Of a DNA stretch of 64,000 nucleotides, positions 1 through 10,189 are shown in pieces; position 1 is the first letter of the stretch; each line of letters starts with the position of its first letter. Position numbers and translations under genes: made by a program. The DNA comes from Parapristionchus giblindavisi. Lineage: Eukaryota > Nematoda > Chromadorea > Rhabditida > Diplogasteridae. The stretch is from positions 310,001 to 374,000 of the forward strand of contig CALSFV010000037.1 of assembly GCA_943737045.1 (NCBI GenBank), written 5' to 3'. The notes beneath the pieces were generated by a model. That model made no database searches, was not told the origin of the DNA, and was given only the letters and a program-made list of their open reading frames with translations.

Positions 1-930
1 AGGACAATGCATTCATATATGCAAATTTGATTGATAAAAAATCGGTTTTGAAAGTGTTTACGTTGTTTTTTGGTCGATTTTAAAATTAATTTTAAAATTT
101 CAAAGAAGAGCTTTGCAATTTCTGATACCGCCAAACCTCATCCTTATATGAAGTGTACCTCCAGTAAAAATTTGGACCTGATCGGTGAGTATGGCCTCAG
201 GGCATTCCCTTGCGGTTCGTTCATTTTTCTGTTGTCTTTTTGCCGATAAAGTTTCAATATTTGCATTGTTGGTATGTACATGAATATTGATTTAACTTTC
301 TTAGTCATGATAAAATGATAAACTATATGCTAAAAGTATGTATAATATAATAATTAAGTATAATTGAGCACACTCCTTCTCTTACATAGAAGCGTGTCCC
401 CTGATGTCTCCTAAGCGAATTTATCTGTAAATAAATATCTGAAAACTATGTTTGTAGTATATGTATATTACTTAATCTATCTAAAGGTTACTAAAAGCCG
501 TGTAAATGAAAAATAGTTGTTGACTCCGGATTGTCCAATAGGAAACTAGATCAATGCGATAATTGTATATTTTTGCATAATGTTTCTTTTATAAATTTTA
601 ACCTTTTCCTTTTGATATAATGAGCGTGGTTTCTGTTTATTTGGTTCTCGCGTGCTCAAATTGAGCATTAAAAATACGATATCAGCAAAAGGACAGAAAA
701 ATTAAAATGTGAAATATTGAAAATATAACACTTGCATACGAATCTTTTTAGACTATTCAGAGTCAGACAATATTTTTCTTTGTACGGTGTTTAGTAGCTT
801 CAGAAAAAAATTAATTAATCGATGCTTCAAACATATTTTTCAGTAAATTATTCACAGAGAAAATCGCCCACGTTCACGCTTGTATCAAAGGAGCACCTCT
901 TAAAGGGACTGAAACCTTTGTCAACGGTCT
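1..930. other. AT-rich gene-free stretch
   Basis: No exon of the repeat family and no recognisable coding block is visible on either strand. From about 889 the sequence resembles part of a small TTAA element found again near 20.45 kb and 25.25 kb (the 'aaagggactgaaacctttg' segment), so the right edge is already repeat-derived. Confidence 0.5.
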
Positions 931-932
931 CT

Positions 933-1243
933 TTAAAGGTGGTGTCCGAGCAATATTTTCGTGAACAAACTGTGAAGACAGAATGATAGCAAAAGTTATT
1001 CTACATACCGCACACTATTTATTTTATGCTAATTCAGCTTATTGATCGCTACAATCACTAATGAATCATGCCAGCAAACTCAGGCAAAGGCCCGCTTTTT
1101 GAAAACAGGAAAGTTCGGCAATAGGATTCGAACCCGCGATCATGCGCTTCCTAGTCAGAAGTTTTACCACTACGTTAAGGGAACGAAGAGTAGTCTCCAT
1201 GTCTTCTTGAATATCACTAGACACTTGCATACTCCACCTTTAA
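933..1243 (-). mobile_element. TTAA element with tRNA-like core (family B)
   Basis: Bounded by TTAA at both ends with inverted ends of the type TTTAAAGGTGG. On the minus strand the core reads like a tRNA gene: an A-box-like GTAGTGGTAAAA stretch and a perfect B box GGTTCGAATCC. Copies with the same ends and core lie at 4663, 38127 and 42265. A seven-base-pair acceptor stem cannot be drawn, so this is a tRNA-derived element and not a functional tRNA. Confidence 0.7.
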
Positions 1244-1309
1244 CTGGCATCATAATTGTCAACATTCATGAATAGAGCCGATTCAAGACAAAACATTCGA
1301 AAATGTAAT

Positions 1310-1745
1310 CATTATTGGGACTAATTTTGGACTAATTAGATACTTTTCAAAAAGCACAGAATTTGTCTGAAATTCTTTCTGCAATTATAACTATTCTCGA
1401 AAAACTCAAAATCACATGAAATAAAATGGAAACTATTCAACAGAATCGAAATTAACCTGAGCAGATAGTACCTCGAAAAATGAGAAAATAAATGTTCGAG
1501 ATTTCTCTAAATTCAACCGATCGGGCAGCCGATCATACTTGGATCTCTACTATCTATTATTAGCTAATAGCTATTATCTCTAGCAAACTTGAATTTGCAC
1601 CAACTCTTCGAAATAATACGACGAGGAATCATAACAACGGTCGCCCACTTAGCCGGATGATAAAATGCAAAAACATGATCGGGATTGGTCATATGTATGA
1701 GTCAAATTTTGCAACATGCAAAGTTTTGGGCGAATATGTTTGACT
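1310..1745 (+). repeat. Upstream duplicated block shared with U3
   Basis: Long stretches match 14560-15075 with substitutions and small indels, for example 'cctcgaaaaatgaga', 'attcaac.gatcggg', 'cgacga.gaatc.taacaacgg' and 'gcaaagttt.tgggcgaata'. Both copies precede the pyrimidine-rich 5' region of a family unit (U1 and U3). The duplicated unit therefore reaches at least 1 kb upstream of the first coding exon. Confidence 0.65.
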
Positions 1746-1820
1746 ACTGTACATATCTGATTGTATTATAATAACTGTACAAAAAAAAACTATCATCACT
1801 TTTTTTCTTCTTCTTTTTTT

Positions 1821-2190
1821 TGTTGCCGTGTTGCAATTGTCCACGTTCGAGGGCACCAAGAACCCTCTCGCCCTCTACCTCTCCTTTTCCCCCTACCTCT
1901 CCTTTTCCTTCTCCCTCTCCTTTCCCTGTCCCTCCCTCTACCTCTCCTTTTCCCTCTCCCTCTCCCTCTCCCTCTCCTTTTCCCTCTACCTCTCCTTTTC
2001 CCTCTACCTCTCCTTTTCCCTCTACCTCTCCTTTTCCCTCTACCTCTCCTTTTCCCTCTCCCTCTCCTTTTTCCTCTACCTCTCCTTTTCCCTCCCCCTC
2101 TCCTTTCCCCTCTCCCTCTCCATCTATCTTTCCCTCTTCCTCTTCATCTCCCTCTTCATCTTTCCATCCAATGTTTATCACTCTTCATCT
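1821..2190 (+). repeat. Conserved 5' block and polypyrimidine minisatellite
   Basis: Starts with the motif GTTGCCGTGTT..CA..GTTC found upstream of most units (15.23, 26.33, 31.70, 38.62, 45.83, 48.17/48.35 and 59.36/59.48 kb). A degenerate CCCTCTNCCTCTCCTTTT tandem array follows. Frames through it are open only because of base composition; they give serine/proline or leucine/phenylalanine strings that shift between copies, so I do not call a protein. Confidence 0.75.
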
Positions 2191-2326
2191 ATTATTTGTT
2201 TTTGTTCAAAGAACCTATTTTCAGATATTTTGTGTTATAATCTCAATCATCATAGAAATATGATATCATCTCTTCTTTTGCAATAATTTAACAATAATTG
2301 TTGATTGATTATACAATGAAAGAAGT

Positions 2327-2345
2327 GGAGAACGCATATATACGA
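2327..2345 (+). promoter_or_regulatory. Possible core promoter (TATATA motif) of U1
   Basis: The string GAACGCATATATACGATG occurs about 540 bp upstream of the U1 start. It recurs almost unchanged at about 15601-15620 (before U3) and 23142-23162 (before U5). Conservation between paralogous 5' regions and the TATATA core suggest a promoter element, but shared ancestry of the duplicated block would also preserve it. Confidence 0.35.
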
Positions 2346-2623
2346 TGGACAGATGCAATCACGGTATATTCTGGTACCAGGTCGAATGAGAACCGATGAA
2401 TCAGAACCGACTGGGACCGATTCATCATCATGTCGGTTCATATTCATCGGTTCCCATCCGACCTATTGCCCATATTCTCTTAGAGCTAGGTTGTCCAATT
2501 GTAATGGTTTCCATGAGCGATGGCAAATCGTTTGCCGGCTGACGTGACGCCATAACCGTAGCGATTCTAGCAATACGCTAATGATGTCACGTTTGATGGC
2601 AAACGGTTTGGCATCGTTCATGC

Positions 2624-2746
2624 TAGAGTTGGATATGCGGGTTGCGGGCATGCAATCGCTCCCTCCCGCCTCTCTCCGCGGGTTGCGGGCCCGCAATGAT
2701 GTCATGAGCCATTGCGTGCCCCGAAACCCCCGAATGGCCAACTCTA
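2624..2746. mobile_element. Small hAT-like MITE with 8-bp duplication
   Basis: Inverted ends TAGAGTTGG and CCAACTCTA enclose a GC-rich 123-bp body. It is flanked by a perfect 8-bp direct repeat GTTCATGC (2616-2623 and 2747-2754). The host is a second palindromic element (about 2495-2630) containing GGCAAA.CG.TTTG motifs, related to sequences at 15680-15820 and 32065-32190. A relative with similar ends lies at about 29593. Confidence 0.75.
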
Positions 2747-2844
2747 GTTCATGCATATAGCTTTTGGACTATCTATGATTCATTTCTATTCCATTTTATT
2801 CCTATATTGAAATGAATCTCTTCTTCATCTTTTAATCTTTATAG

Positions 2845-4383
2845 GAACCTTCTGAACTTCTTCGCAATCAACAATGGCTGCAGCGGTAATGCATTCATAA
2901 TTATATTTAATTTTATATTAATTTTATAAATGCTAACCGACTTTTTCGTGATCATACTAGAAAGGCTGAATAATAGACCTCAACTTTCAAAAAAAGAATC
3001 CAAAAAAAAACTAGTCGTACTGTATTGATTAAGGATGTTGATGTAATCGATTAAAATTACAGTAGATATTGTAACTGTGCATGGAGTATTATATAATTAC
3101 AAAAGTTTTGCGCACACCTCGCCAAATGCCGAATTTAGTAAACTTCTCCACCGTTGAGAAAAAACGCACTCCAAATTTTCGGAAGGGTTTTTCGAACGTT
3201 TTTTTCAATGCATGCAATTTTATTTTTATTGAAAGTCCTGTGAAATGATGAGGAAACGCCATAAAATTCGATAAAATAAGAGAAAAAGGTATGTCGCGCG
3301 AAGAAGTGGGCGGAGTCTAATTGTAAGTATTGCGCGGCAAAGAGCGGAATTTGTATTGTTCGGACAGTTTTAATTCTATAATACTGTAGGTGTAATAATT
3401 GTATTGATTCAGACTGATTCTGTTTACGAAAGAACGAGACATGTGGTAGAGAAAGCTGACGATTCTGTAAGTTTAAAATATTATATACCGATACCGATTT
3501 TAATAATTATGCATATTATTATTAAGATTTTCGAAATTTCTAAAAAAAATCAGGTTGTAGGACGAGCTAATTTTACACTGTCCGCTCTGACAATGCTCTC
3601 TCCCTTTCTTTGTCTACGAGAGAGCATTGCAAGAGCGGAGAGTAAAATTATCTCGCGGTGTGCATTTAACACCTTGAGAACTGCACTTTCTGATACTGTA
3701 ATTATATTTGCAAAACGAATATTACAAAATAAGTTTTTAGGCCGGCAATGCTTTCCAAGGAGCCAAAGATGGTCTTAACAAGGCAGGAGCAGCAGTTTCT
3801 GAAAAGGTAAGAATGAGCCTTTTTGAGCTTTGTGAGCTTTTGAGCGAAACCTCTCACGTGGCAAGCTACAATAATCCAACTTTCAAATACATATTTCTGA
3901 TCAATCTCTCCAGCTTATCGACATGAGATCAACTATTTTAACAATTTCGAATCGAAATTGTTGTTTGGTGCTACATATATATTTTTTAGTCCAGCTCTGC
4001 ATACGAAGCAACCAAAGATGGTGTAAACAAAGCAGGAGCGGCAGTTTCTGAAAAGGTAAGAAGCACACAAATATCAGTATTTCGAAGTTTAAAAAAAACT
4101 AATTTTCAGACTAGCTCCGCCTACGAGGGAACTAAAGAGGGTCTTAACAAGGCAGGAGCGGCAGTTTCTGATAAAGTAAGATTAGTTAATCAATCAATAT
4201 TTGAAATAATAATAAATATTTATCGTTTCTTACAATTTACAAGTCAAATTAAAAGTGAAATCATTGATAATATGAGCAATAAAATAATAAGAAAAGAAAA
4301 GAACTGTAAAAATATTCAAAATCCCTTTTTAGACCAGCTCCGCTTACCACGGGGCAAAGGATGCTCTTAACAAAAAGGAATAA
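2845..4383 (+). CDS. U1: 22-residue exon-repeat protein
   Basis: Predicted spliced gene of an unnamed family. The first exon 2845-2885 follows a TTTATAG acceptor and carries ATG at 2874 (M-A-A-A). Exon 2 (3413-3466) encodes TDSVYERTRHVVEKADDS. Exons of exactly 66 nt are 3741-3806, 3990-4055 and 4110-4175, each one 22-residue repeat in two 11-mers, e.g. TSSAYEGTKEG then LNKAGAAVSDK. The last exon 4333-4383 ends in NKKE-stop. All junctions are phase 0. Without the damaged exon 3 (3554 to about 3705, carrying a TTAA element) the product is about 104 residues. It has no signal peptide or membrane span and should form a mildly amphipathic 11-mer helix, LEA- or synuclein-like. AATAAA lies at about 4505. 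Gene structure is well supported by the paralogues; the function is unknown. Confidence 0.75.
3088..3385 (+). mobile_element. MITE with TATTATAGAATTA-type ends (family F)
   Basis: About 290 bp with inverted ends around 'taattacaaaagttttg' and 'aattctataata', lying in intron 1 of U1. Copies lie in the last intron of U11 (56075-56336) and, inverted, in intron 3 of the Mn-SOD gene (63016-63305). The shared internal string 'cgccataaaattcgataaaata' identifies the family. Confidence 0.75.
3556..3672 (+). mobile_element. Palindromic TTAA element in U1 exon 3 (family A)
   Basis: The body folds into a near-perfect hairpin: CCGCTCTGACAATGCTCTCT is followed by AGAGAGCATTGCAAGAGCGG. The right end reads GTGTGCATTTAAC; the left end is lost (GTAGGACGAGCTAATTT). 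After it the exon 3 remainder 'gaactgcactttctgatact' runs into GTAATT. The same element sits at the same place in U2 (right end only), U3, U4, U6, U7 and U11. Confidence 0.75.
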
Positions 4384-4662
4384 CTGATTCCTCGAATATT
4401 CTCTTCAATTGTTTCTGCCCAAGAAGAATTAACATCCATTCCAGTTATCATCTCTATAATCAATATTCGTTCAACTATATGCAAATATACTGACCTGTTA
4501 AACAAATAAATGTATTAACTTAATTTCTTATTCGTTTCTCTCACAATATGTCATAAGTTCAGCGAGTGTGTTGTGTTTTCTTGAACATTTTTCTGCGTAT
4601 TTACGTGAAAAAGGATACTCCGGAATGTTCGAGGGCTTCAACAACCGATGAGGTATCCATTT

Positions 4663-5011
4663 TTAAAGGTGGCGTCCGAGCAATATTTTCGTGAACAAAC
4701 TGTGAAGACAGAAAGATAGCAAAAGTTATTCTGCATACCTTACATAAATTAGTTTATGCTAATTTAGCTCATTGATCGCTAGACTCATGAATGAATCCAT
4801 GCTTGATGTACAGGCAAAGGCGCGAACTTTTGAAAATAGGAAAGTTCAGCAATAGGTTTCGAACCCGCGACGTTACCCTTACTAGTGAGCACTTTTACCA
4901 CTGCGCTACGGGATTGATGAATGGTCGTGCTAATTTCTTGCATATCACTTGCCCCTTGCATAATAGATATGTTATTCATTTGCATAGACATTCGAGGGCC
5001 TCCATCTTTAA
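4663..5011 (-). mobile_element. TTAA element with tRNA-like core (family B), full length
   Basis: 349 bp from TTAA to TTAA, ends TTAAAGGTGGCGTCCGAG and GGGCCTCCATCTTTAA, aligned end to end with 42265-42612 in the other orientation. On the minus strand the core has an A-box-like GTAGTGGTAAAAG and B box GGTTCGAAACC (about 4851-4915). It lies 3' of U1. Confidence 0.75.
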
Positions 5012-5184
5012 CTATTTTTTTGTTGTTTTCGCGTGACTATTACTAACGAATCGTTAGTGACGATCGCGACGACCAAAAACCAAATCTCCACTAAATAAAA
5101 ACATCACCCTCCATTTACTTCCCGCCTTTTCCATCTTCTTCTTTGATTTAACCTATGTCTATTCATTCTCTATCTTTTACTCCA

Positions 5185-5320
5185 CTGAAGTTCTCTCATA
5201 TTCGAGTTGTAGGTTATCTAAGGAACATGAAAAAAGTAATGGCAATCCGGCTGAGACAACACCACAAACCAACCGAGAAAGTTGTTTGAAATTAAAATGA
5301 AATGAGTCTAAGGTAAGTCT
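5185..5320 (+). promoter_or_regulatory. Conserved 5' module with GTAAGT splice donor (U2 copy)
   Basis: The block 'ttcgagttgtaggttatct...gccgagaaagttgtttgaaat...gagtctaag|gtaagt' occurs upstream of most units (about 18410, 27060, 32300, 46090, 48980 and, inverted, 44640-44810). A strong AAG|GTAAGT donor is present in every copy, often twice. It may be a non-coding 5' exon spliced to the TCTATAG acceptor before the ATG exon. A short frame starting at ATGAAAAAA is not conserved between copies, so I do not call an upstream peptide. Confidence 0.4.
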
Positions 5321-5800
5321 AGGTTGTCTAATTGTAAGACGCGACAATTATTGAAACGCTCTCTCATATGTGAGATAACTAATCTAGCTTTGTCCCGTCC
5401 CTGTTACTATCTCGTGTCTATCAAACCTTTTTCTTTATTTTCTATGTATTCTTTATTTCTATTCCATAAACGATTTTTTAAATTGTTAAAACACTTCCCA
5501 CTTCCTTTCCCCATCCTCCTCTTCTTCATCTTTCTTCTCTGTAGGAATCATCTCCTCTTCTTCACTATCAACAAAGGTAATGCACTCATTTAATACGGAA
5601 TAAAAGTATTATTTTATTATTATAATTTTAGAATATATTGTGTGCGTGTGATTTGTTCATATTCTCACGAAATATTTAAGGTACACTTCCGAGCTAATTT
5701 GTCCTTTCGCTTTTGTTTTTGTTTTTTGAGAGCGTATTGAGAATGCGGCGAGTATTCATTTAATACAATTAAATTAATATAATTAAGAGGCATGCTCCCT

Positions 5801-7770
5801 AAGACTCGATCATATTCGACCACCCCCGGACACGTGCGCTAGCAATGGGAACTGGGGGTCCATACTTGGGTGTTAGGAGTGTCACCGGCCCTGATTACAC
5901 AAAACAGCAGAAATTTCCTGTTTGTGCCCTCAGGCTATTAGAAAAATTAATTTAAGTGCAAAAACGTTTAAAAATCATAATTTCTCAAATTGTTGAGATA
6001 AATTCCAAATATCATTTGCGATGCGTCTAGGGTGCACAGAGCTTGCTAATTCACTATTAGCATCGAATGTGCGTTGATTCCTAAACCACTTTTTTTACTT
6101 AAAATTTTTGTTTTTTCGGACAAATTATTGCTTGTTGTAGATTGCTGCAAAGATTTCCGACCAGGTATTGTAGCCTAAGCAATTCTGCATTGATTTCACT
6201 TAAAACCGGGTTCTTCCCGTTAGACCATCTTGCCGAAATTTTCGCTCGAATTTCCGTCATCGATGGTTTTCCCGAACAAATGTATTTTCCAAACGTATTT
6301 TCCAAACGATTGGTGCGGAATTGTGGTCTACACAAGGTTTCGAAGTGAGGCCAGTCAAATGACACAAGAAGCCCATCACTTGGATCAATTTGAAAATTTC
6401 GATTTTCATGACCCAGGGGTCATGGTCTGAAAATTTTCAAAATTTCTCAAGTTTGAAATGTTTTCATTTCTGCGGCTTATTGTGAAGTATTGATGCTGTG
6501 AATAATATTTATCCAATGCTCAATGGCTGATCTATCCTTTCAACCATTTTTTTGAAAATTTTCATTCTGATTGCGTGCGAAAAATCAGAATTGTGTTTGA
6601 ATCAGTTTCCAACTTGCTTTCTGTAACATTCTGTCATAGTACTATACAATATACATAATCAATATGAGAATTGTTCATTTTCGAAAATTCAGAAAATTAA
6701 ATTTGAGTGCCTACTTTCACGGTAAATTTTTGAAATATTGCAGTTTGTCGACTCGAATGCTGCGACAATGAGCAAATGACAATGACAATGTGAAGTTTCA
6801 CGATGAGTAAACATAGTAGAACTGAAATCCCGGCATTTGGCTCACTTTTGAAAAATCGATTTCCATGACCCCGGGTTCATGGCAAAAAAATTGAATTTTC
6901 GAAAATGAACGATTTTCAAATTGATTATGTATATTGTAAAGTACTATGACAGAATGTTACAGAAATCAAGTTGGAAACTGATTCAAACACAATTCTGATT
7001 TTTCGCACGCAATCAGAATGAAAATTTTCAAAAAATGGTTGAAAGGAGAGATGAGCCATTGAGCATTGGCTGAATATTATTCACATCATTGGTACTTCAC
7101 AATAAGCCGCATAAATGAAAACATTTCAAACTTGAGAAATTTCGAAATTTTCGGACCATGACCCCCGGGTCATGAAAATCGAAATTTTCAAATTGATCCA
7201 AGTGATGGGCTTCTTGTGTCATTTGACTGGCCTCACTTCGAAACCTTGTGTAGACCACAATTCCGCACCAATCGTTTGGAAAATACGTTTGGAAAATACA
7301 TTTGTTCGGGAAAACCATCGATGACGGAAATTCGAGCGAAAATTTCGGCAAGATGGTCTAACGGGAAGAACCCGGTTTTAAGTGAAATCAATGCAGAATT
7401 GCTTAGGCTACAATACCTGGTCGGAAATCTTTGCAGCAATCTACAACAAGCAATAATTTGTCCGAAAAAACAAAAATTTTAAGTAAAAAAAGTGGTTTAG
7501 GAATCAACGCACATTCGATGCTAATAGTGAATTAGCAAGCTCTGTGCACCCTAGACGCATCGCAAATGATATTTGGAATTTATCTCAACAATTTGAGAAA
7601 TTATGATTTTTAAACGTTTTTGCACTTAAATTAATTTTTCTAATAGCCTGAGGGCACAAACAGGAAATTTCTGCTGTTTTGTGTAATCAGGGCCGGTGAC
7701 ACTCCTAACACCCAAGTATGGACCCCCAGTTCCCATTGCTAGCGCACGTGTCCGGGGGTGGTCGAGTCTT
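5801..7770. mobile_element. 2-kb foldback element
   Basis: The left arm (5801 to about 6700) and right arm (about 6890-7770) are inverted copies almost base for base. The tips are AAGACTCGA...CCACCCCCGG and its complement; the left tip has a 10-bp duplication. The same 88-codon frame is therefore open on both arms (6099-6365 minus, 7216-7482 plus). It has no recognised domain and its symmetry is explained by the palindrome. Insertion lies in intron 1 of U2. No clear target duplication was seen. Confidence 0.8.
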
Positions 7771-7774
7771 AATG

Positions 7775-8510
7775 ACCATCTCTCTTAACAGGTGTACAAG
7801 TTTCATTTTCATTTTTGCATGCACTTTGAATGTAAAGTTTTTTTTTAAAAAAATATAGGTTAGCTAAAAATGTGCCCTAAAAATCGTAGAGAAAGTAGTA
7901 AAAAAAGAATGCCCCCTTAAAATGTGCCCCCACCAAATTTCGAAAATCGACCCACTATAATAAAACAATGACAGGTTCACTGAAAATGTATTTATTTTAT
8001 TTTATTTCTTTATCCATCAGTTAAAATCAAGAATAATGAAAGAATGAAGTATGTAAAGTATGTAAAGTATGGTAAGATAGCAATGAAAGTTGCGGCAAAT
8101 ATCGTTAATTATACTGTAGAATGTGATTTAATTAGTAATTTATGCATAGTTATTTCCCCCTTTCAACCATGTCTTATCTACAAATTCCACATTGCCATAT
8201 CAGTTTCCGTCTATGCTGACTTATGCGAACCTCTTCCCACTATAGCCTTATCCACCCTATAGCTTTGATCTTGGCACTTGAGAACACTTTATAGAGACAT
8301 CATTGACCATCTTCACCCCCCCCCCATTTCCATTTGTCCTTTCTCACCTTTTTTATTTTCCCCGTATGCAGATTTCGTAATTTTAATTCGTTCATTCTAC
8401 TTGTTGAAACATCTTTATGATGTGTGAAAAATAAATAAAGAACATAGCGTTGAACATACTGTAGATGCATTCATTGCATTGATTACTGAGAGAGCAAAAC
8501 CGTTGTTGGA
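7775..8510. other. Gene-free stretch in U2 intron
   Basis: AT-rich sequence with a short GTATGTAAA-type repetition at 8046-8070 and a run of C near 8319. A 72-codon frame (8044-8262) shows no similarity to the family and lies in the intron between U2 exons. I see nothing else. Confidence 0.4.
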
Positions 8511-8515
8511 TTGAA

Positions 8516-8812
8516 TTTAAAGAAGGAGACCCATGAGTTGGCATGACTGACTCCCGCAACGATTAACATGGGGTAGAACGTAAATATTGTATGGAAATAA
8601 GCGCAAGTGACAATGGGAAAGTGAGAGAGACAACTATGCAAATCGGATACCCACTCTCTACTTGCCTAAGAAGTTGTACTTTCAATGCACATATCAAGCT
8701 TCAAACATATCATCACGCAATATGAAATATGTCGTTCGGTTCGTGTGATAAATCTCTATCATTCTACCCGAACAGTTTTGTTACGAAAAAACTTGAGGGT
8801 CTCCATCTTTAA
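8516..8812. mobile_element. TTAA element, 297 bp (family D)
   Basis: Begins TTAAAGAAGGAGACCC and ends GGGTCTCCATCTTTAA, flanked by TTAA. The body shares 'tgactgactcccgc', 'gacaactatgc' and 'gagagtgggta' type segments, in opposite orientation, with 13585-13850. Confidence 0.65.
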
Positions 8813-9496
8813 AGGTTCGCTTACAGCGCATCATACAATCTAGGGCTTTTCTAAAAACATGGTAGAAAATGCATTCAATATTCAGTCAATTTATTCATAT
8901 CAAGTAAGATACTAGATGAAGGGAGGGCAGTTCTTACTCTTCTTCTTCATCTTCTTCTTCTCCATCGATACTGTAAGTTCAAAATATTAATAAAAAAAAT
9001 ATATATATATAAATAAAAAAATAAAATATTAATATAATAACATAGGTAGCTCGTTGTGTGCTTTTAACATGTCCGGAACTGAAGTTTCTGGAACTGTAAT
9101 TAAATTTGTAAAATGAGCATTTTAAAATATGTTTTTAGACCAGCTCGTCTTTCCAAGGAATCAAGGATGGGTTTAGCAAAGCGGGAGCAGGTATTTCTGA
9201 TAGTGTAAGAAATCAATTCAGCATTTCGAAATTTCAAAAACTATTTTTTCAGGCCAGCTCCGCTTTCCAAGGAACCAAGCATGCAGCCAGCTCGGCTTAC
9301 CACGGAGTTAAAAATGCTGTTCACAGAAATACATAATACACCTTATTTCATTTTGTTCTCTTCTCGTTAATTGGATTATATATGTTTTATTCCTGATTTG
9401 CTTGTCACAAAGGATTAGCAGTTATATATGCGAATGATGGAAATGAAATAAATCAATAAAGAACACTGTTACAGTAGTATCAAAGTATATTAAAAA

Positions 9497-10045
9497 TATA
9501 TTAAAGAGACTTTTCCGTTAAATTAAATTTTAATGGAATCCGTTAAAATTTTTCCGTTAAATCCGTTAAAAATGAACACTTAAAGAGACTTTTCCGTTAA
9601 ATTAATTTTTAATGGAATCCGTTAAAATTTTTCCGTTAAATCCGTTAAAAATGAATTTAATATTTTGAAGTATAAAGTTAGAAAACATGCTATGTGAATA
9701 AGTTTTATGCTTTTAAAATTTATATTTCGAGTACTCTGTTCTCACTATAGCATTGTACACAAGTACTATATTCGAATTGATCATCGAAAGCACTTCACTT
9801 TCGTAGCCGGCTTTTCTTCTTTATTTTTCGCTTTTTTTCGTAATGCTTTATATTGATTATTTTTCTTTGTTTTCGGAAATGTACGTTACTGCTCATAATA
9901 TTGAATGTTAAAAATGGAGAAATATAGAAATTAGTCCATGTCACAATTTCTTTGGTAATTTAACTGATGTAACGGAATTTAACGGAATTTGAAACCGTTA
10001 ATTTAACGGATTCGTTAAATTTTGATTTAACGCCCAACCCTCTTT
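9497..10045. mobile_element. Probable decayed element rich in TTAACGGA motifs
   Basis: A segment of about 90 bp (TTAAAGAGACTTTTCCGTTAA...) is tandemly duplicated at about 9499-9655. The right part ends TTTAACGCCCAACCCTC, which resembles a hAT-type terminal repeat. No matching left terminus or target duplication was found, so class assignment is tentative. Confidence 0.35.
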
Positions 10046-10189
10046 TCGATCATCTCCGGGGAATTCCATCGGCGCTATAATAATATTTTATCATTTCTTA
10101 CAGAGAGGTTACTTATGGTGGGATAAAATAGAGAAATTTGAGCGTGAAATAAAATATGAAGAAATGTAGTATGCACTGCAATTACTTGA

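Larger units (their letters stand above)
5545..9336 (+). pseudogene. U2: broken repeat-protein unit
   Basis: The 5' exon 5545-5576 lacks the usual ATG TCT GCA GCG and runs from ATCAACAAAG straight into GTAATG. A 2-kb foldback then separates it from a Phe-rich exon 8916-8972 (M-K-G-G-Q-F-L-L-F..., ending D-T before GTAAG). An exon 3 remainder is at about 9043-9095. One normal 66-nt repeat exon is 9139-9204 (TSSSFQGIKDG, FSKAGAGISDS). In 9253-9336 a truncated repeat exon is fused in frame to the terminal exon (...GTKHA|ASSAYHGVKNAV...), so the intron between them was lost by deletion. If translation starts at 8916 the product is 68 residues. AATAAA is near 9446-9462. Probably decayed. Confidence 0.6.

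Noticed and set aside
1744..2286. Overlapping open frames of 145-159 codons on both strands, rich in Gly/Glu/Lys or Ser/Pro or Leu/Phe
   Set aside because: They are translations of the CCCTCT/TCCTTTT minisatellite, open in several frames at once, and the same kind of array before other units is in different frames.
5226..5290. A short upstream peptide starting ATGAAAAAA in the 5' module
   Set aside because: Frame and stop differ between copies (e.g. near 18455, 32354 and 46126), so the peptide is not conserved.
6099..7482. Identical 88-codon frames on opposite strands
   Set aside because: They are the same sequence on the two arms of a foldback element; duplication explains the identity and no domain is recognisable.
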